In this document: positions 12,999-19,948 of the stretch, in pieces | Numbering within the stretch: position 1 is the stretch's first letter | Layout: each line of letters opens with the position of its first letter | DNA from: a virus | IMG/VR virus record: IMGVR_UViG_3300029914_000051 | Coordinates: 1 to 44,489 of that record | Length of the DNA: 44,489 nt | Strand: one strand, 5' to 3' | Notes under the pieces: model-generated | Seen by the model: the letters and a program-made list of their open reading frames with translations, nothing else | Told to the model about the DNA's origin: nothing | Database searches by the model: none | Translations under genes and position numbers: made by a program

Positions 12999-13318
12999 TA
13001 GTGATGTTGTGATGTCGTGTAATGTAGTCACGTATGTAAAAAACTACGATAAGGAAATGCATATATCAGATAAATATCAATGAGTTACAGGAAAACTTAC
13101 GATATAGCGTCAACATTTGCCCACCATCAGAAGATATCGGTGGCTTCTTATCACCCCTTCTCTTTTTCTTTTTATATTATAATATATATATATATTGACT
13201 AAATAAAAGAAAAACCCCTGCAAACGTTGATTCCTTATCCTAGTTTTTACCCAATTCTGCCGTAGTTATGCTGTTGGTGGCGCTTTTGTTGGGCTTTTTG
13301 CGTGGTTGTCAAATTTGG

Positions 13319-13335
13319 TGCCTAAAATTTAGGCA
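13319..13335. promoter_or_regulatory. Operator-like palindrome TTTAGGCA type, site 1
   Basis: TGCCTAAAaTTTAGGCA: perfect 8-base arms around one base. It lies about 75 bases upstream of the small terminase start. The same right arm recurs at 13366-13373 and 12962-12969. Confidence 0.55.
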
Positions 13336-13356
13336 GTTTTATTCGTGGTTGACTTT

Positions 13357-13373
13357 TGATTAAAGTTTAGGCA
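13357..13373. promoter_or_regulatory. Operator-like palindrome TTTAGGCA type, site 2
   Basis: TGATTAAAgTTTAGGCA: same geometry as site 1 with two mismatches in the left arm, centred 38 bases downstream. The preceding TTGACT (13349-13354) may be a -35, which would put the site in promoter spacer; the matching -10 is poor. Confidence 0.45.
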
Positions 13374-13410
13374 CATTAGTTAATATTCAATTATTTAAGG
13401 ATTGAAATGA

Positions 13411-13845
13411 ATGCCTTTTCAGCCAGGACAATCCGGAAATCCTGGCGGAAGACGTTCCGCTAAGCCTATAACCGATGCTCTAAGCGTTATTTTAAGTTTG
13501 CCTAGGGATTATGACCTTTCAAAAGATAACCGTTCCTTGGGCAATAAAGCGGCCTTGCTGGCGGAAACACTTTGCAAGCAGGCTATGGAAGGCAACTCCG
13601 CCGCCATTCAAGAAATAATCAACCGCGTTGAAGGCAAACCGATCCAACAACTCGATATTAAAAAACTTGATCCATTTGAGGAGTTAACGCTCGATGACAT
13701 TCTCAGACTCCGCGATGCTCTCTCAATCCGAATTGCTGATGTTTCAGGCCAAGATCGAGGAACAGTTATTGAGGCGCAAGCTCGAATTGTATCAACCTTA
13801 CCCGAAACAGAAACAATTCCACAGCCTGGGCAAGACGAAACGTGA
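13411..13845 (+). CDS. Terminase small subunit-like protein (DUF5681-type N-terminus)
   Basis: 144 residues opening with FQPGQSGNPGGRR, the signature of DUF5681 proteins that precede large terminase genes in many phages. The middle, NKAALLAETLCKQAMEGNSA then AIQEIINRVEGKP (about 45-75), is the conserved helical domain likely to bind the packaging site. The C-terminal part lies over the start of the large subunit by about 150 bases. First gene of the rightward late arm. Function inferred from family and position. Confidence 0.82.
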   Translation: MPFQPGQSGNPGGRRSAKPITDALSVILSLPRDYDLSKDNRSLGNKAALLAETLCKQAMEGNSAAIQEIINRVEGKPIQQLDIKKLDPFEELTLDDILRLRDALSIRIADVSGQDRGTVIEAQARIVSTLPETETIPQPGQDET

Positions 13846-15142
13846 AAGATTGTTTCGGGCAGGCAACCAATTAGGAAAATCATTGGCTGGCGGCGCTGAG
13901 GCCGCTATGCACGCAACGGGGCGGTATCCTGATTGGTGGGATGGCAAACGTTTTGACAAAGCTAATGATGGCTGGGCATCGGGCGTTACAGGCGAGGTGA
14001 CACGCGACACCATTCAAAGATTGTTGATCGGCGCTGTTGGTAAAGAGGGAACGGGGTTTATTCCGCACAAGGACATCAAGGAAGTCATTAACGCTCGCGG
14101 TGTGGCAGGGCTTGCGGATACGATACTTGTTCAGCATGTCAGGGGTGGCGTTTCACGTATTAAGCTGAAATACTATGAACAGGGGCGCGAGAAGTTCCAG
14201 GCCGACACGTTGCAATGGGCTTGGAATGACGAAGAACCGCCCGATGATATTTATATGGAAATCCTCACACGTACCAATGCGACCGGCGGTATTTTGTGGA
14301 CGACATTTACCCCTCTTTTAGGGATGTCCACCGTTGTGCGTAGATTCCTGAATGAACCTTCGCCTGATCGCGTTGATATCAATATGACGATATCCGATGT
14401 TACGCATATTTCAGAAGATGAAAAACTGCGTATTATCGCAAGCTATCCCGCGCATGAACGCGAGGCACGCATTAACGGTAAACCGATGCTTGGATCGGGT
14501 CGCATATTTCCGGTATCTGAGGAATTGATAAAAGTTCCTCGTTTTGAGGTTCCACAGTGGTATCGCAAGATCGGTGGCATCGATTTCGGTTGGGATCATC
14601 CGACAGCTGCAGCTAAGATAGCTTACAATCCTGATATGGATATTATTTACCTTATCAATGTTTATAAACGTTCTGAGGCTATTCCTGCCATTCATGCGAG
14701 CGCGTTAAAATCATGGGGCAAAGATTTGCCGTGGTCGTGGCCGCATGACGGATTGCAACATGATAAAGGATCGGGCGAAAACCTAGCTGATCAATATCGC
14801 CGCGAAGGTCTAGCCATGTTGCCTGAACGCGCAACCTTTGACGATGGATCGAACGGCGTTGAGGCTGGAATTATGGACATGCTGACGCGCATGGAAAATG
14901 GCACATTCAAAGTTTTCGATAGCTGCCAATTGTTCTTTGATGAAATGCTTATGTATCATCGCAAGGATGGCAAAGTGGTCAAAGAGTTCGATGACGTTAT
15001 ATCGGCTTGTCGCTATGCAATTATGATGCTGCGTTATTCAAGGCCAGATACAAAAAAAGCCGATAGTGGCATGAAGCATGATGAAGGCAATCATCAATAT
15101 AACTACAATCCATTGACGACAGATGCCGCTCGCGGTCTCTAG
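13694..15142 (+). CDS. terL: Terminase large subunit
   Basis: 482 residues, DNA-packaging ATPase and nuclease. ATPase: Walker A-like loop AGNQLGKS (56-63), Walker B LQWAWNDEEP (173-182), coupling motif TTFTP (203-207). Nuclease (RNase H-like): GGIDFGWDHP with Asp297, WPHDG with Asp352, and the C-terminal DDVISACRYA with Asp433/434. It closely follows the podovirus Terminase_6/gp19 type. The first ATG has GAGGAG about ten bases upstream; in-frame ATGs at 13715 and 13739 are possible. The overlap with the small subunit implies coupled synthesis. Confidence 0.94.
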   Translation: MTFSDSAMLSQSELLMFQAKIEEQLLRRKLELYQPYPKQKQFHSLGKTKRERLFRAGNQLGKSLAGGAEAAMHATGRYPDWWDGKRFDKANDGWASGVTGEVTRDTIQRLLIGAVGKEGTGFIPHKDIKEVINARGVAGLADTILVQHVRGGVSRIKLKYYEQGREKFQADTLQWAWNDEEPPDDIYMEILTRTNATGGILWTTFTPLLGMSTVVRRFLNEPSPDRVDINMTISDVTHISEDEKLRIIASYPAHEREARINGKPMLGSGRIFPVSEELIKVPRFEVPQWYRKIGGIDFGWDHPTAAAKIAYNPDMDIIYLINVYKRSEAIPAIHASALKSWGKDLPWSWPHDGLQHDKGSGENLADQYRREGLAMLPERATFDDGSNGVEAGIMDMLTRMENGTFKVFDSCQLFFDEMLMYHRKDGKVVKEFDDVISACRYAIMMLRYSRPDTKKADSGMKHDEGNHQYNYNPLTTDAARGL

Positions 15143-15432
15143 TGTCATTACATATGGGGTATGTCTGGGGGTATGTCATAACATTCATACTGTATTTATC
15201 TAAGCATATCAATTCAATAGCAGTTTAGTTCAATCCCTTGCCCAGACCACAATGCCGAAACAGTGTTTTAGGGGCACGGGTAGGCGGGGGAGTCCCCCCA
15301 AAGTCATAGTCGTAGGCGTATATACCCCCGCCTATATCGCACCGAAAAAACAACTTTCACACTTTTATGCTTGCTATTTTTTACAGGAGGTATAGATTGA
15401 AATTATGAAAGTTCACACTACGGAGTTTATCT
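15143..15432 (+). promoter_or_regulatory. Intergenic region with competing hairpins
   Basis: 290 bases without a convincing gene. It contains a tandem TGGGGTATGTC / TGGGGGTATGTC pair (15155-15177) and a perfect 10-base inverted repeat TAGGCGGGGG (15281-15290) / CCCCCGCCTA (15325-15334). Inside it, the same G run can pair with the adjacent C run (15294-15299), so two exclusive structures are possible. An AGGAGG (15386-15391) lies 15 bases before a short frame that overlaps the next gene. Could be an attenuator or RNA-processing site; no poly-U terminator is seen. Confidence 0.4.
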
Positions 15433-15714
15433 ATGAAATACCTAATATTGTTTATGGTTATTTCGACCCCAGCATTTGCTCAATACGACAGTTACGATTC
15501 GTATTCGTCGCATAATTCGTATAACGACAATTCGTATTCGAATAATTCGTATGACGAAGGTGCTGCGCGTAATCAGCAAATGCAGGAAGATGCACGAGAG
15601 CGGCAGTATCAACAGCAAATTCAAGATCAACAACGCGAATTGCAACAATATAACGCGCAAACTCCTGCTGAACGGTTTACGTCGCAGTTTGGGGATTGTT
15701 ATACATGTCGGTAG
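15433..15714 (+). CDS. Secreted Tyr/Asn/Ser-rich protein
   Basis: 93 residues. A clear signal peptide (MKYLILFMVISTPAFA) has an AxA cleavage site before Gln17. A Tyr/Ser/Asn/Asp-rich repeat follows (YDSYDSYSSHNSYNDNSY), then a Gln/Arg-rich helix (QQQIQDQQRELQQYN) and a Cys pair near the end (GDCYTCR). In DNA the AATTCGTAT motif repeats four times. It should be exported to the periplasm. Such a protein in the packaging region is unusual and its role is unknown; a cell-surface or superinfection-exclusion role is conceivable. GGAG eight bases before the ATG. Confidence 0.78.
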   Translation: MKYLILFMVISTPAFAQYDSYDSYSSHNSYNDNSYSNNSYDEGAARNQQMQEDARERQYQQQIQDQQRELQQYNAQTPAERFTSQFGDCYTCR

Positions 15715-15726
15715 GGAGTTTTTAAT

Positions 15727-16020
15727 ATGTTTGAATGGTTTAGAAAATGGATTTTGCGCGGCGTGGTCTTGCACGAAGATGACAGGACTGTTATTTTGCA
15801 AGAAGATTTTGCAACATTAAATTATATTAAAGCGCAAATACAAACGCTAGGAAGGCATAACAAAGACCTGCACAATAGGCTTGTTGACCTAGAAGATGCG
15901 CTTAACAGAATGTACGATTATCATCAAAAACAAATTATTGCTCTTGATAATAAGATTGACGATGGATTGAAAAAAAAGAAAATTGTTGCCAAGAAAAAAC
16001 AAAAACGCAGGAAACGCTGA
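15727..16020 (+). CDS. Amphipathic/coiled-coil protein with Lys-rich tail
   Basis: 97 residues: an aromatic N-terminus (MFEWFRKWILRGVVL) that may lie on a membrane, a central coiled coil (HNKDLHNRLVDLEDALNRMY), and a strongly basic tail (KKKKIVAKKKQKRRKR) likely to bind nucleic acid. GGGAG upstream. The neighbour before it is secreted and the one after it is an RHH regulator. Function unknown. Confidence 0.7.
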   Translation: MFEWFRKWILRGVVLHEDDRTVILQEDFATLNYIKAQIQTLGRHNKDLHNRLVDLEDALNRMYDYHQKQIIALDNKIDDGLKKKKIVAKKKQKRRKR

Positions 16021-16021
16021 C

Positions 16022-16171
16022 ATGCCGATAGATAATGGAAACACAGTAAGACGAACGATTAGTTTGTCGCGCATGGCTGACAAAATATTATTGGATCGTG
16101 TCAAAAAAACGGGATTAAAGATCAGCACGATTATTGAACAGTTGTTGGTGAAAATGGGCGGTGAGAAATGA
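16022..16171 (+). CDS. Ribbon-helix-helix protein, late-arm copy
   Basis: 49 residues. The beta strand VRRTISLS is followed by helix A (RMADKILLDRVKKTG) and helix B (KISTIIEQLLVKMGG): the RHH order. It is the third such protein in the window and the only one in the late arm. It starts one base after the preceding stop. It could repress early or late promoters, for example the TTTAGGCA sites, but nothing in the sequence links it to a specific operator. Confidence 0.75.
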   Translation: MPIDNGNTVRRTISLSRMADKILLDRVKKTGLKISTIIEQLLVKMGGEK

Positions 16172-16230
16172 GCTGGCTCCTCGCACTCGCAACTTTGGTT
16201 ATCTGCAATGTCATTGAGGGGCGGAGATGA
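16168..16230 (+). CDS. Possible 20-aa membrane micropeptide
   Basis: ATGA overlaps at both ends link it to the RHH gene before and the glycosyltransferase after. The peptide is one hydrophobic stretch (MSWLLALATLVICNVIEG) plus Arg-Arg. GAGAA lies too close to the ATG, so translation would rely on coupling. Size alone keeps confidence low. Confidence 0.35.
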   Translation: MSWLLALATLVICNVIEGRR

Positions 16231-17312
16231 GTAAATCTGTAATCACGCCATCATGCGCTGGAGCGGGCATGAAACTTCTTTTTATTGACCTTTCCCCACG
16301 CGCCTATGATTGTTTAACGGGTTTAAGCGAACCCCTTGGAGGCACGCAATCGGCTGTGGCTGGATTGTCGAAAGCTTTGGCATTACGTGGGCATGACGTT
16401 ACGGTTGTGAATGGTGTTGCGGAGCCACGCGAAGTTGAGAACGTTAAATTCATTTCGCAAAGCGAAAAAGTTCAACCCAATGATTATGATATTTTGATTC
16501 CCGTTTCTGTGCCGTTGGGTCGCAAATTGAAATCTGTTGGTTGCACAAAGCCGATTGTTTTGTGGGCACATCATGATAGCAATCAACCGGCATGTTTTAA
16601 TTTGGCAACGCCGGAGGAAAAATCCATTTACTCTGGGTTTGTATTTGTAAGTGAATGGCAAAAGTCGCGTTACGAATTGTCGTTTCGGATATTTGATAAA
16701 ACCAGAATTATCAGGAATGCGATAAGCGAACCGTTCTTAAATGTTGAGCGTCGTTTACATGATAACATTACGCTTGCTTATACATCAACGCCCTATCGCG
16801 GGTTGGATGTGTTGCTGTTGGCGTTTTCGACGATACGAAAACATATACCTGAATGCCGTTTAAAGATATTTTCGAGCATGGCGATTTATGGAGAAACTGA
16901 CCCTTATGAAGGATTGTATGAAACTGCTCGTAAGTTGGATGGTGTTGAGTATGTCGGCGCATTATCGCAAGTTCGGCTGGCTGATGAATTGGCTGGCATA
17001 GATTATTGGACATATCCTTCTACGTTTCCAGAAACGTCTTGCATATCAGCTATGGAAGCTATGGCGGCTGGTTGCGGGATTATATCAACCGAGCTGGGCG
17101 CGTTGCCTGAAACGTGTGCCGGGTTTGGGGCGTTGATGGATTTACAACCCGATATTACGCCTATCGTGGCTGGCAGATTTGCAGCGCATGTTGTTAATTC
17201 AATAAGTAATCTTTCGTGGTTTGACAGGGAAGGTCAAGTTGCCTACGCGCGTGCGTGTAATTGGGATGCTCGTGCAAAAGAATGGGAAGACTATTTGGGA
17301 TCTCTGATATGA
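16227..17312 (+). CDS. Glycosyltransferase, GT4-like (GT-B fold)
   Basis: 361 residues. Retaining GT-B transferases move a sugar from a nucleotide sugar to an acceptor. Visible: the N-terminal Gly-rich loop EPLGGTQSAVAGLSKALALR (35-54), AYTSTPYRGLDVLLLAF (184-200) and the E-x7-E donor-site motif FPETSCISAMEAMAAGCG (267-284). The true start may be the ATG at 16269 (MKLLFIDLSPR), which has its own GGAG. It is followed, with an ATGA overlap, by a second glycosyltransferase. The acceptor may be a virion protein, phage DNA or host surface sugar; the sequence does not say. Confidence 0.88.
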   Translation: MSKSVITPSCAGAGMKLLFIDLSPRAYDCLTGLSEPLGGTQSAVAGLSKALALRGHDVTVVNGVAEPREVENVKFISQSEKVQPNDYDILIPVSVPLGRKLKSVGCTKPIVLWAHHDSNQPACFNLATPEEKSIYSGFVFVSEWQKSRYELSFRIFDKTRIIRNAISEPFLNVERRLHDNITLAYTSTPYRGLDVLLLAFSTIRKHIPECRLKIFSSMAIYGETDPYEGLYETARKLDGVEYVGALSQVRLADELAGIDYWTYPSTFPETSCISAMEAMAAGCGIISTELGALPETCAGFGALMDLQPDITPIVAGRFAAHVVNSISNLSWFDREGQVAYARACNWDARAKEWEDYLGSLI

Positions 17313-18046
17313 AGATTATGATTGACCAACCGCATGGCATTGGCGATGTCATGTTTATTCAAAAAATTGTAAAGCGATATGCTGACATGGGATTTAAAGT
17401 TGTTTTCCCATTACTTGATCGCCATTATTGGATTGCTTCTTATTTTGAATCCCATCCTAATGTCGAGTATCAAATTTTAGGAACTGACTTTGAGTATTCT
17501 AACGAATTTACCAAATTGCATAATGAGACGGCCAATAAACCGTTTACATCGCCCGTCCGTCATTCTGATAAATTTGTGTTTTTACCCATTGGATCTGCCT
17601 ATCAAGCAATGAACGGTAGCATGATGACATCCAAATATTCGTTTTTGAAGATGGATTGGTCGGATTGGGCAAATTATGTCAAAATTAACCGTTTGCCTAA
17701 AAAAGAGGCAGAACTGGAAGAAAAACTAAAAATTGAAGGTTCCTACACATTGGTTAATGGTCATTGCAGTACAGGCGAAATGCAGATTAATACGCAGTTA
17801 AATACGGTGTATTTGCGTGAAACTCCAGGTTTTACTTTGTTTGATTGGATTGGCGTTATTGAAAAAGCAGAACGGGTGATTACAATAGATACGTCACTGG
17901 TTTTGCTGTGCGAAGTTTTGAAACTACAAAAACCTTTGTATGTCATATCTCGTTACAAACCCGTTAGCTTTGAGCCGATTGTAAATATCTTGAAACTGCC
18001 GTGGCATTTTGTGCCTGATGCTGAACATTTGGAAATAACGGAGTAA
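17309..18046 (+). CDS. Glycosyltransferase-like protein, GT9/heptosyltransferase type
   Basis: 245 residues from the coupled ATG (ATGA). The N-terminus QPHGIGDVMFIQKIVKRYAD carries the GxGD motif of heptosyltransferase-like GT-B proteins. The C-terminal TIDTSLVLLCEVLKLQKPLY (about 192-211) resembles the family's nucleotide-sugar site. It is shorter than cellular GT9 enzymes (about 320-350 aa), as common for phage versions. Works with the GT4-like neighbour in one pathway, by synteny. Confidence 0.75.
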   Translation: MKIMIDQPHGIGDVMFIQKIVKRYADMGFKVVFPLLDRHYWIASYFESHPNVEYQILGTDFEYSNEFTKLHNETANKPFTSPVRHSDKFVFLPIGSAYQAMNGSMMTSKYSFLKMDWSDWANYVKINRLPKKEAELEEKLKIEGSYTLVNGHCSTGEMQINTQLNTVYLRETPGFTLFDWIGVIEKAERVITIDTSLVLLCEVLKLQKPLYVISRYKPVSFEPIVNILKLPWHFVPDAEHLEITE

Positions 18047-18048
18047 AC

Positions 18049-18351
18049 ATGACCGACAATTTTGAAAAAATTCGTAGCGCAATGGGATTGCCAAACAATC
18101 TTGATGGCAATGGAACTGGGTTTGCAGCAAAACCAGCAGCGCCGGATCAGGGGGTTGTTTTTAAGCCAAAGCCCGATGGTACAATTGTTAAGCCAACCGA
18201 AATGCCTTCTCAAATGGCAATGAAGATTGGTATTTCCGATAACAAACTTACGCTTGAATTTGAAAAGGAATGCGCCTGGATGCAGTTCGATAAAGCATCT
18301 GCATGGAAATTCATTCAAGCTTTAACGGGTTATGCAAGAACGATAACCTAG
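18049..18351 (+). CDS. Hypothetical protein, 100 aa
   Basis: Flexible Pro/Ala/Lys-rich first half (AAKPAAPDQGVVFKPKPDG), then a compact domain with MKIGISDNKLTLEFEKECA and WMQFDKASAWKFIQAL. It follows the GT9-like gene by two bases. No family recognised; it may be a small virion or regulator protein. Confidence 0.68.
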   Translation: MTDNFEKIRSAMGLPNNLDGNGTGFAAKPAAPDQGVVFKPKPDGTIVKPTEMPSQMAMKIGISDNKLTLEFEKECAWMQFDKASAWKFIQALTGYARTIT

Positions 18352-18352
18352 A

Positions 18353-18403
18353 CTTAACATAAATTTAGTGTTAAGATAACACCCAAATTACCGTTTTTTG
18401 GGT
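18353..18403 (+). repeat. Two consecutive hairpins in the intergenic gap
   Basis: CTTAACA (18353-18359) pairs with TGTTAAG (18369-18375); ACCCAAA (18381-18387) pairs with TTTGGGT (18397-18403). Both are perfect 7-bp stems with 9-base loops. The second ends ten bases before the next start and may mask its ribosome site or mark an RNA end. Confidence 0.4.
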
Positions 18404-18412
18404 TCAAAAGGC

Positions 18413-18580
18413 GTGCCAAGTCAGTCAAAAGCACAACATAAGATAATGCAAATCGCCGCCCATACAAAAGGTGGATACGCCGGTATTCCGCAGTCTGTTG
18501 GTAGAGATTTTACTGATGCAGACAAAAAGCAGTCCAAATTCCAATCCCGTAAATCAAAATTTTATAAGAAGGGAAAATGA
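18413..18580 (+). CDS. Conserved small basic phage protein, 55 aa
   Basis: Starts at GTG 18413 (V/M-PSQSKAQHKIMQIAAHTK). The patterns PSxSKAQHxxM, GIPQSVGRDFTDADK and a basic tail are typical of a short conserved phage protein found beside head and packaging genes; its function is not established. A TTG 15 bases earlier is a weaker start. Confidence 0.7.
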   Translation: MPSQSKAQHKIMQIAAHTKGGYAGIPQSVGRDFTDADKKQSKFQSRKSKFYKKGK

Positions 18581-19029
18581 AACGGCTCGTTCCAACGCCG
18601 TATGATGACCTGCAACCATATCTTGATGTTGTGTATCCTAAGCTTGTTGTTGCGTGTTCGTATAGCTTGGGAAGGTTAAGGGCCGAGGATGTCATTGAAT
18701 ATATTAGAACTAATCATATGCAGATATGGCTGGCTTTTGAGGACGATGATCTGGACGGGTTTATAATAACGCAGATTCTTGAATATCCTGCCGCGAAAGA
18801 ACTAAGGTTTATTTGTTTGACGGGGGTTCGGGTTGAGGGTTGGCAAGAGTTTATGGAGACAATAGGTGGCTGGATACCATACACAAAGCAGGTCGAGGAT
18901 TGGGCCGAAAGTATAGGATGCACAATCTCACAGGTAGAATGCCCCGCTCCATGGGAGGTATATCTTAAGGATTATGAATATCGCAGAGGTCACGTTTTGT
19001 TGCAAAAGAAGTTAAGCAAAAGGAGTTAA
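18577..19029 (+). CDS. GNAT-fold protein, T7 gp13-like
   Basis: 150 residues with the compact alpha/beta layout of GNAT acyltransferases and the size of the T7 gp13 group: RLRAEDVIEYIRTNHMQIWL, GFIITQILEYPAAKELRFIC (central strands), GWQEFMETIGGWI and YLKDYEYRRGHVLLQKKL. In T7, gp13 is needed for internal core assembly and is not kept in the virion. The canonical acetyl-CoA loop is degenerate, so enzymatic activity is uncertain. ATGA overlap with the gene before; located just upstream of portal genes. Confidence 0.75.
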   Translation: MKRLVPTPYDDLQPYLDVVYPKLVVACSYSLGRLRAEDVIEYIRTNHMQIWLAFEDDDLDGFIITQILEYPAAKELRFICLTGVRVEGWQEFMETIGGWIPYTKQVEDWAESIGCTISQVECPAPWEVYLKDYEYRRGHVLLQKKLSKRS

Positions 19030-19030
19030 G

Positions 19031-19318
19031 ATGATTAAGTTCACTAACAATGGTTATGTTTTTTACGAACCGTGGATTTGTTATATGGGTGGAGGCGCAC
19101 CATCCGCGCCTGCAATTCCTGTGCCGCCTCCAGCTGCTTCACCTCCTATTGCAGCTCAAACAATTAATCAATCGTCCGAGGCTACCGCAACAGCTCGTAG
19201 TCGGTCCGCTGCTTCGGCTGGTGGGGCGGCGGCGGCCAGTGGAACAGCAGGGCCTCTGGGGGAACAGGGGCTTACGGTTCCACAAAGCACGGCTCAGCAG
19301 AAATTGTTGGGGCAATAA
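19031..19318 (+). CDS. Pro/Ala-rich small virion-type protein
   Basis: 95 residues. AAGGAG precedes the ATG at 19031; homologous-type proteins often start near MGGGAPSAP (19085), which is another in-frame ATG. A Pro/Ala-rich linker (IPVPPPAASPPIAAQ) and Ala/Gly/Ser-rich tail give a disordered protein like those before podovirus portals. Stop and next start share TAATG. Confidence 0.65.
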   Translation: MIKFTNNGYVFYEPWICYMGGGAPSAPAIPVPPPAASPPIAAQTINQSSEATATARSRSAASAGGAAAASGTAGPLGEQGLTVPQSTAQQKLLGQ

Positions 19319-19560
19319 TGAATTATAACTACGAAGGGTCTCGACAATATGCCGAAAGTTTGGGGGTCACATTTAAAGAACAATGGTTTGAAAATTTTGA
19401 CCAACAGGCAAAGGCCATGGGATTTAGCCAAGCCCAAGTCTCAGTTTCCATCCAGAACCACCTTTGGGTTGTCGGAAAAAAGTTACTCAATCCTAAAGAA
19501 TATGTTTTTAAAGACAAAGTTAAGATGGCCTTAAAACTTTTATTGGGAGCAAAGAAATGA
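19318..19560 (+). CDS. Hypothetical protein, 80 aa
   Basis: An alpha-helical 80-residue protein (YNYEGSRQYAESLGVTFKEQ, QAKAMGFSQAQVSVSIQNHL) with a basic end. TAATG coupling before, ATGA after. Part of the small-gene run upstream of the portal. No family recognised. Confidence 0.68.
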   Translation: MNYNYEGSRQYAESLGVTFKEQWFENFDQQAKAMGFSQAQVSVSIQNHLWVVGKKLLNPKEYVFKDKVKMALKLLLGAKK

Positions 19561-19754
19561 CGACAGCTTATCGCGATAATCGTAGTCAGAATATATTTAC
19601 GGGTGGGCTGGAAACATTGATGCTTGATGCTCTTGCTGAATGCACATCCATAGAATTTGATGACAATGGCAGTTATTTAAAATTTGACCGAGATCGTGCT
19701 AAAGACATTATTGATGAATATTTAAATCAACGTGTCGTGGGTAGGGGCGGTTAA
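19557..19754 (+). CDS. Hypothetical protein, 65 aa
   Basis: 65 residues with an acidic, helical middle (LETLMLDALAECTSIEF) and KFDRDRAKDIIDEYLNQR near the end. Coupled to its neighbours (ATGA before, TAATG after). No family recognised. Confidence 0.66.
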   Translation: MTTAYRDNRSQNIFTGGLETLMLDALAECTSIEFDDNGSYLKFDRDRAKDIIDEYLNQRVVGRGG

Positions 19755-19948
19755 TGGTTGATTCTACGCCTGTTAACAAACCAATTATTAAAGCTGACGG
19801 AGCCCCCGTTAGGGCTAATCGTAAGCATATTGTTAAACAAAATACTGATAAAGAAAAAAAAATTGTCGGTAAATTAAATTTAGCAAAACACAACCTTATC
19901 CACGGCGTAAGCAGCGGTTCAATCAATAGGGGCGATCATCGTGGGTAA
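19754..19948 (+). CDS. Hypothetical basic protein, 64 aa
   Basis: A Lys/Asn-rich, probably disordered protein (VRANRKHIVKQNTDKEKKIV). Its 3' end overlaps the portal start by 8 bases. No family recognised. Confidence 0.62.
   Translation: MVDSTPVNKPIIKADGAPVRANRKHIVKQNTDKEKKIVGKLNLAKHNLIHGVSSGSINRGDHRG

Larger units (their letters stand above)
12954..13410. promoter_or_regulatory. Divergent control region between early and late arms
   Basis: 457 bases with no gene that I can support. From left to right it holds a leftward promoter candidate (12969-12998) overlapped by a TTTAGGCA half-site (12962-12969); an inverted repeat ACTACATT (12985-12992) / AATGTAGT (13021-13028); a 25-base run of only A and T (13171-13195); and, near the terminase gene, two TTTAGGCA sites. 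Each of the latter follows a CGTGGTTG motif (13301 and 13344). No strong consensus rightward promoter is visible. Confidence 0.6.

Noticed and set aside
15386-15430. AGGAGG followed by a short frame before the secreted protein
   Set aside because: The downstream frame overlaps the better-supported gene, which has its own GGAG; no protein-like content.
15442-15820. Ile/Arg-rich open frames on both strands over the secreted-protein gene
   Set aside because: They arise from the AATTCGTAT repeats read in other frames; composition is not protein-like.
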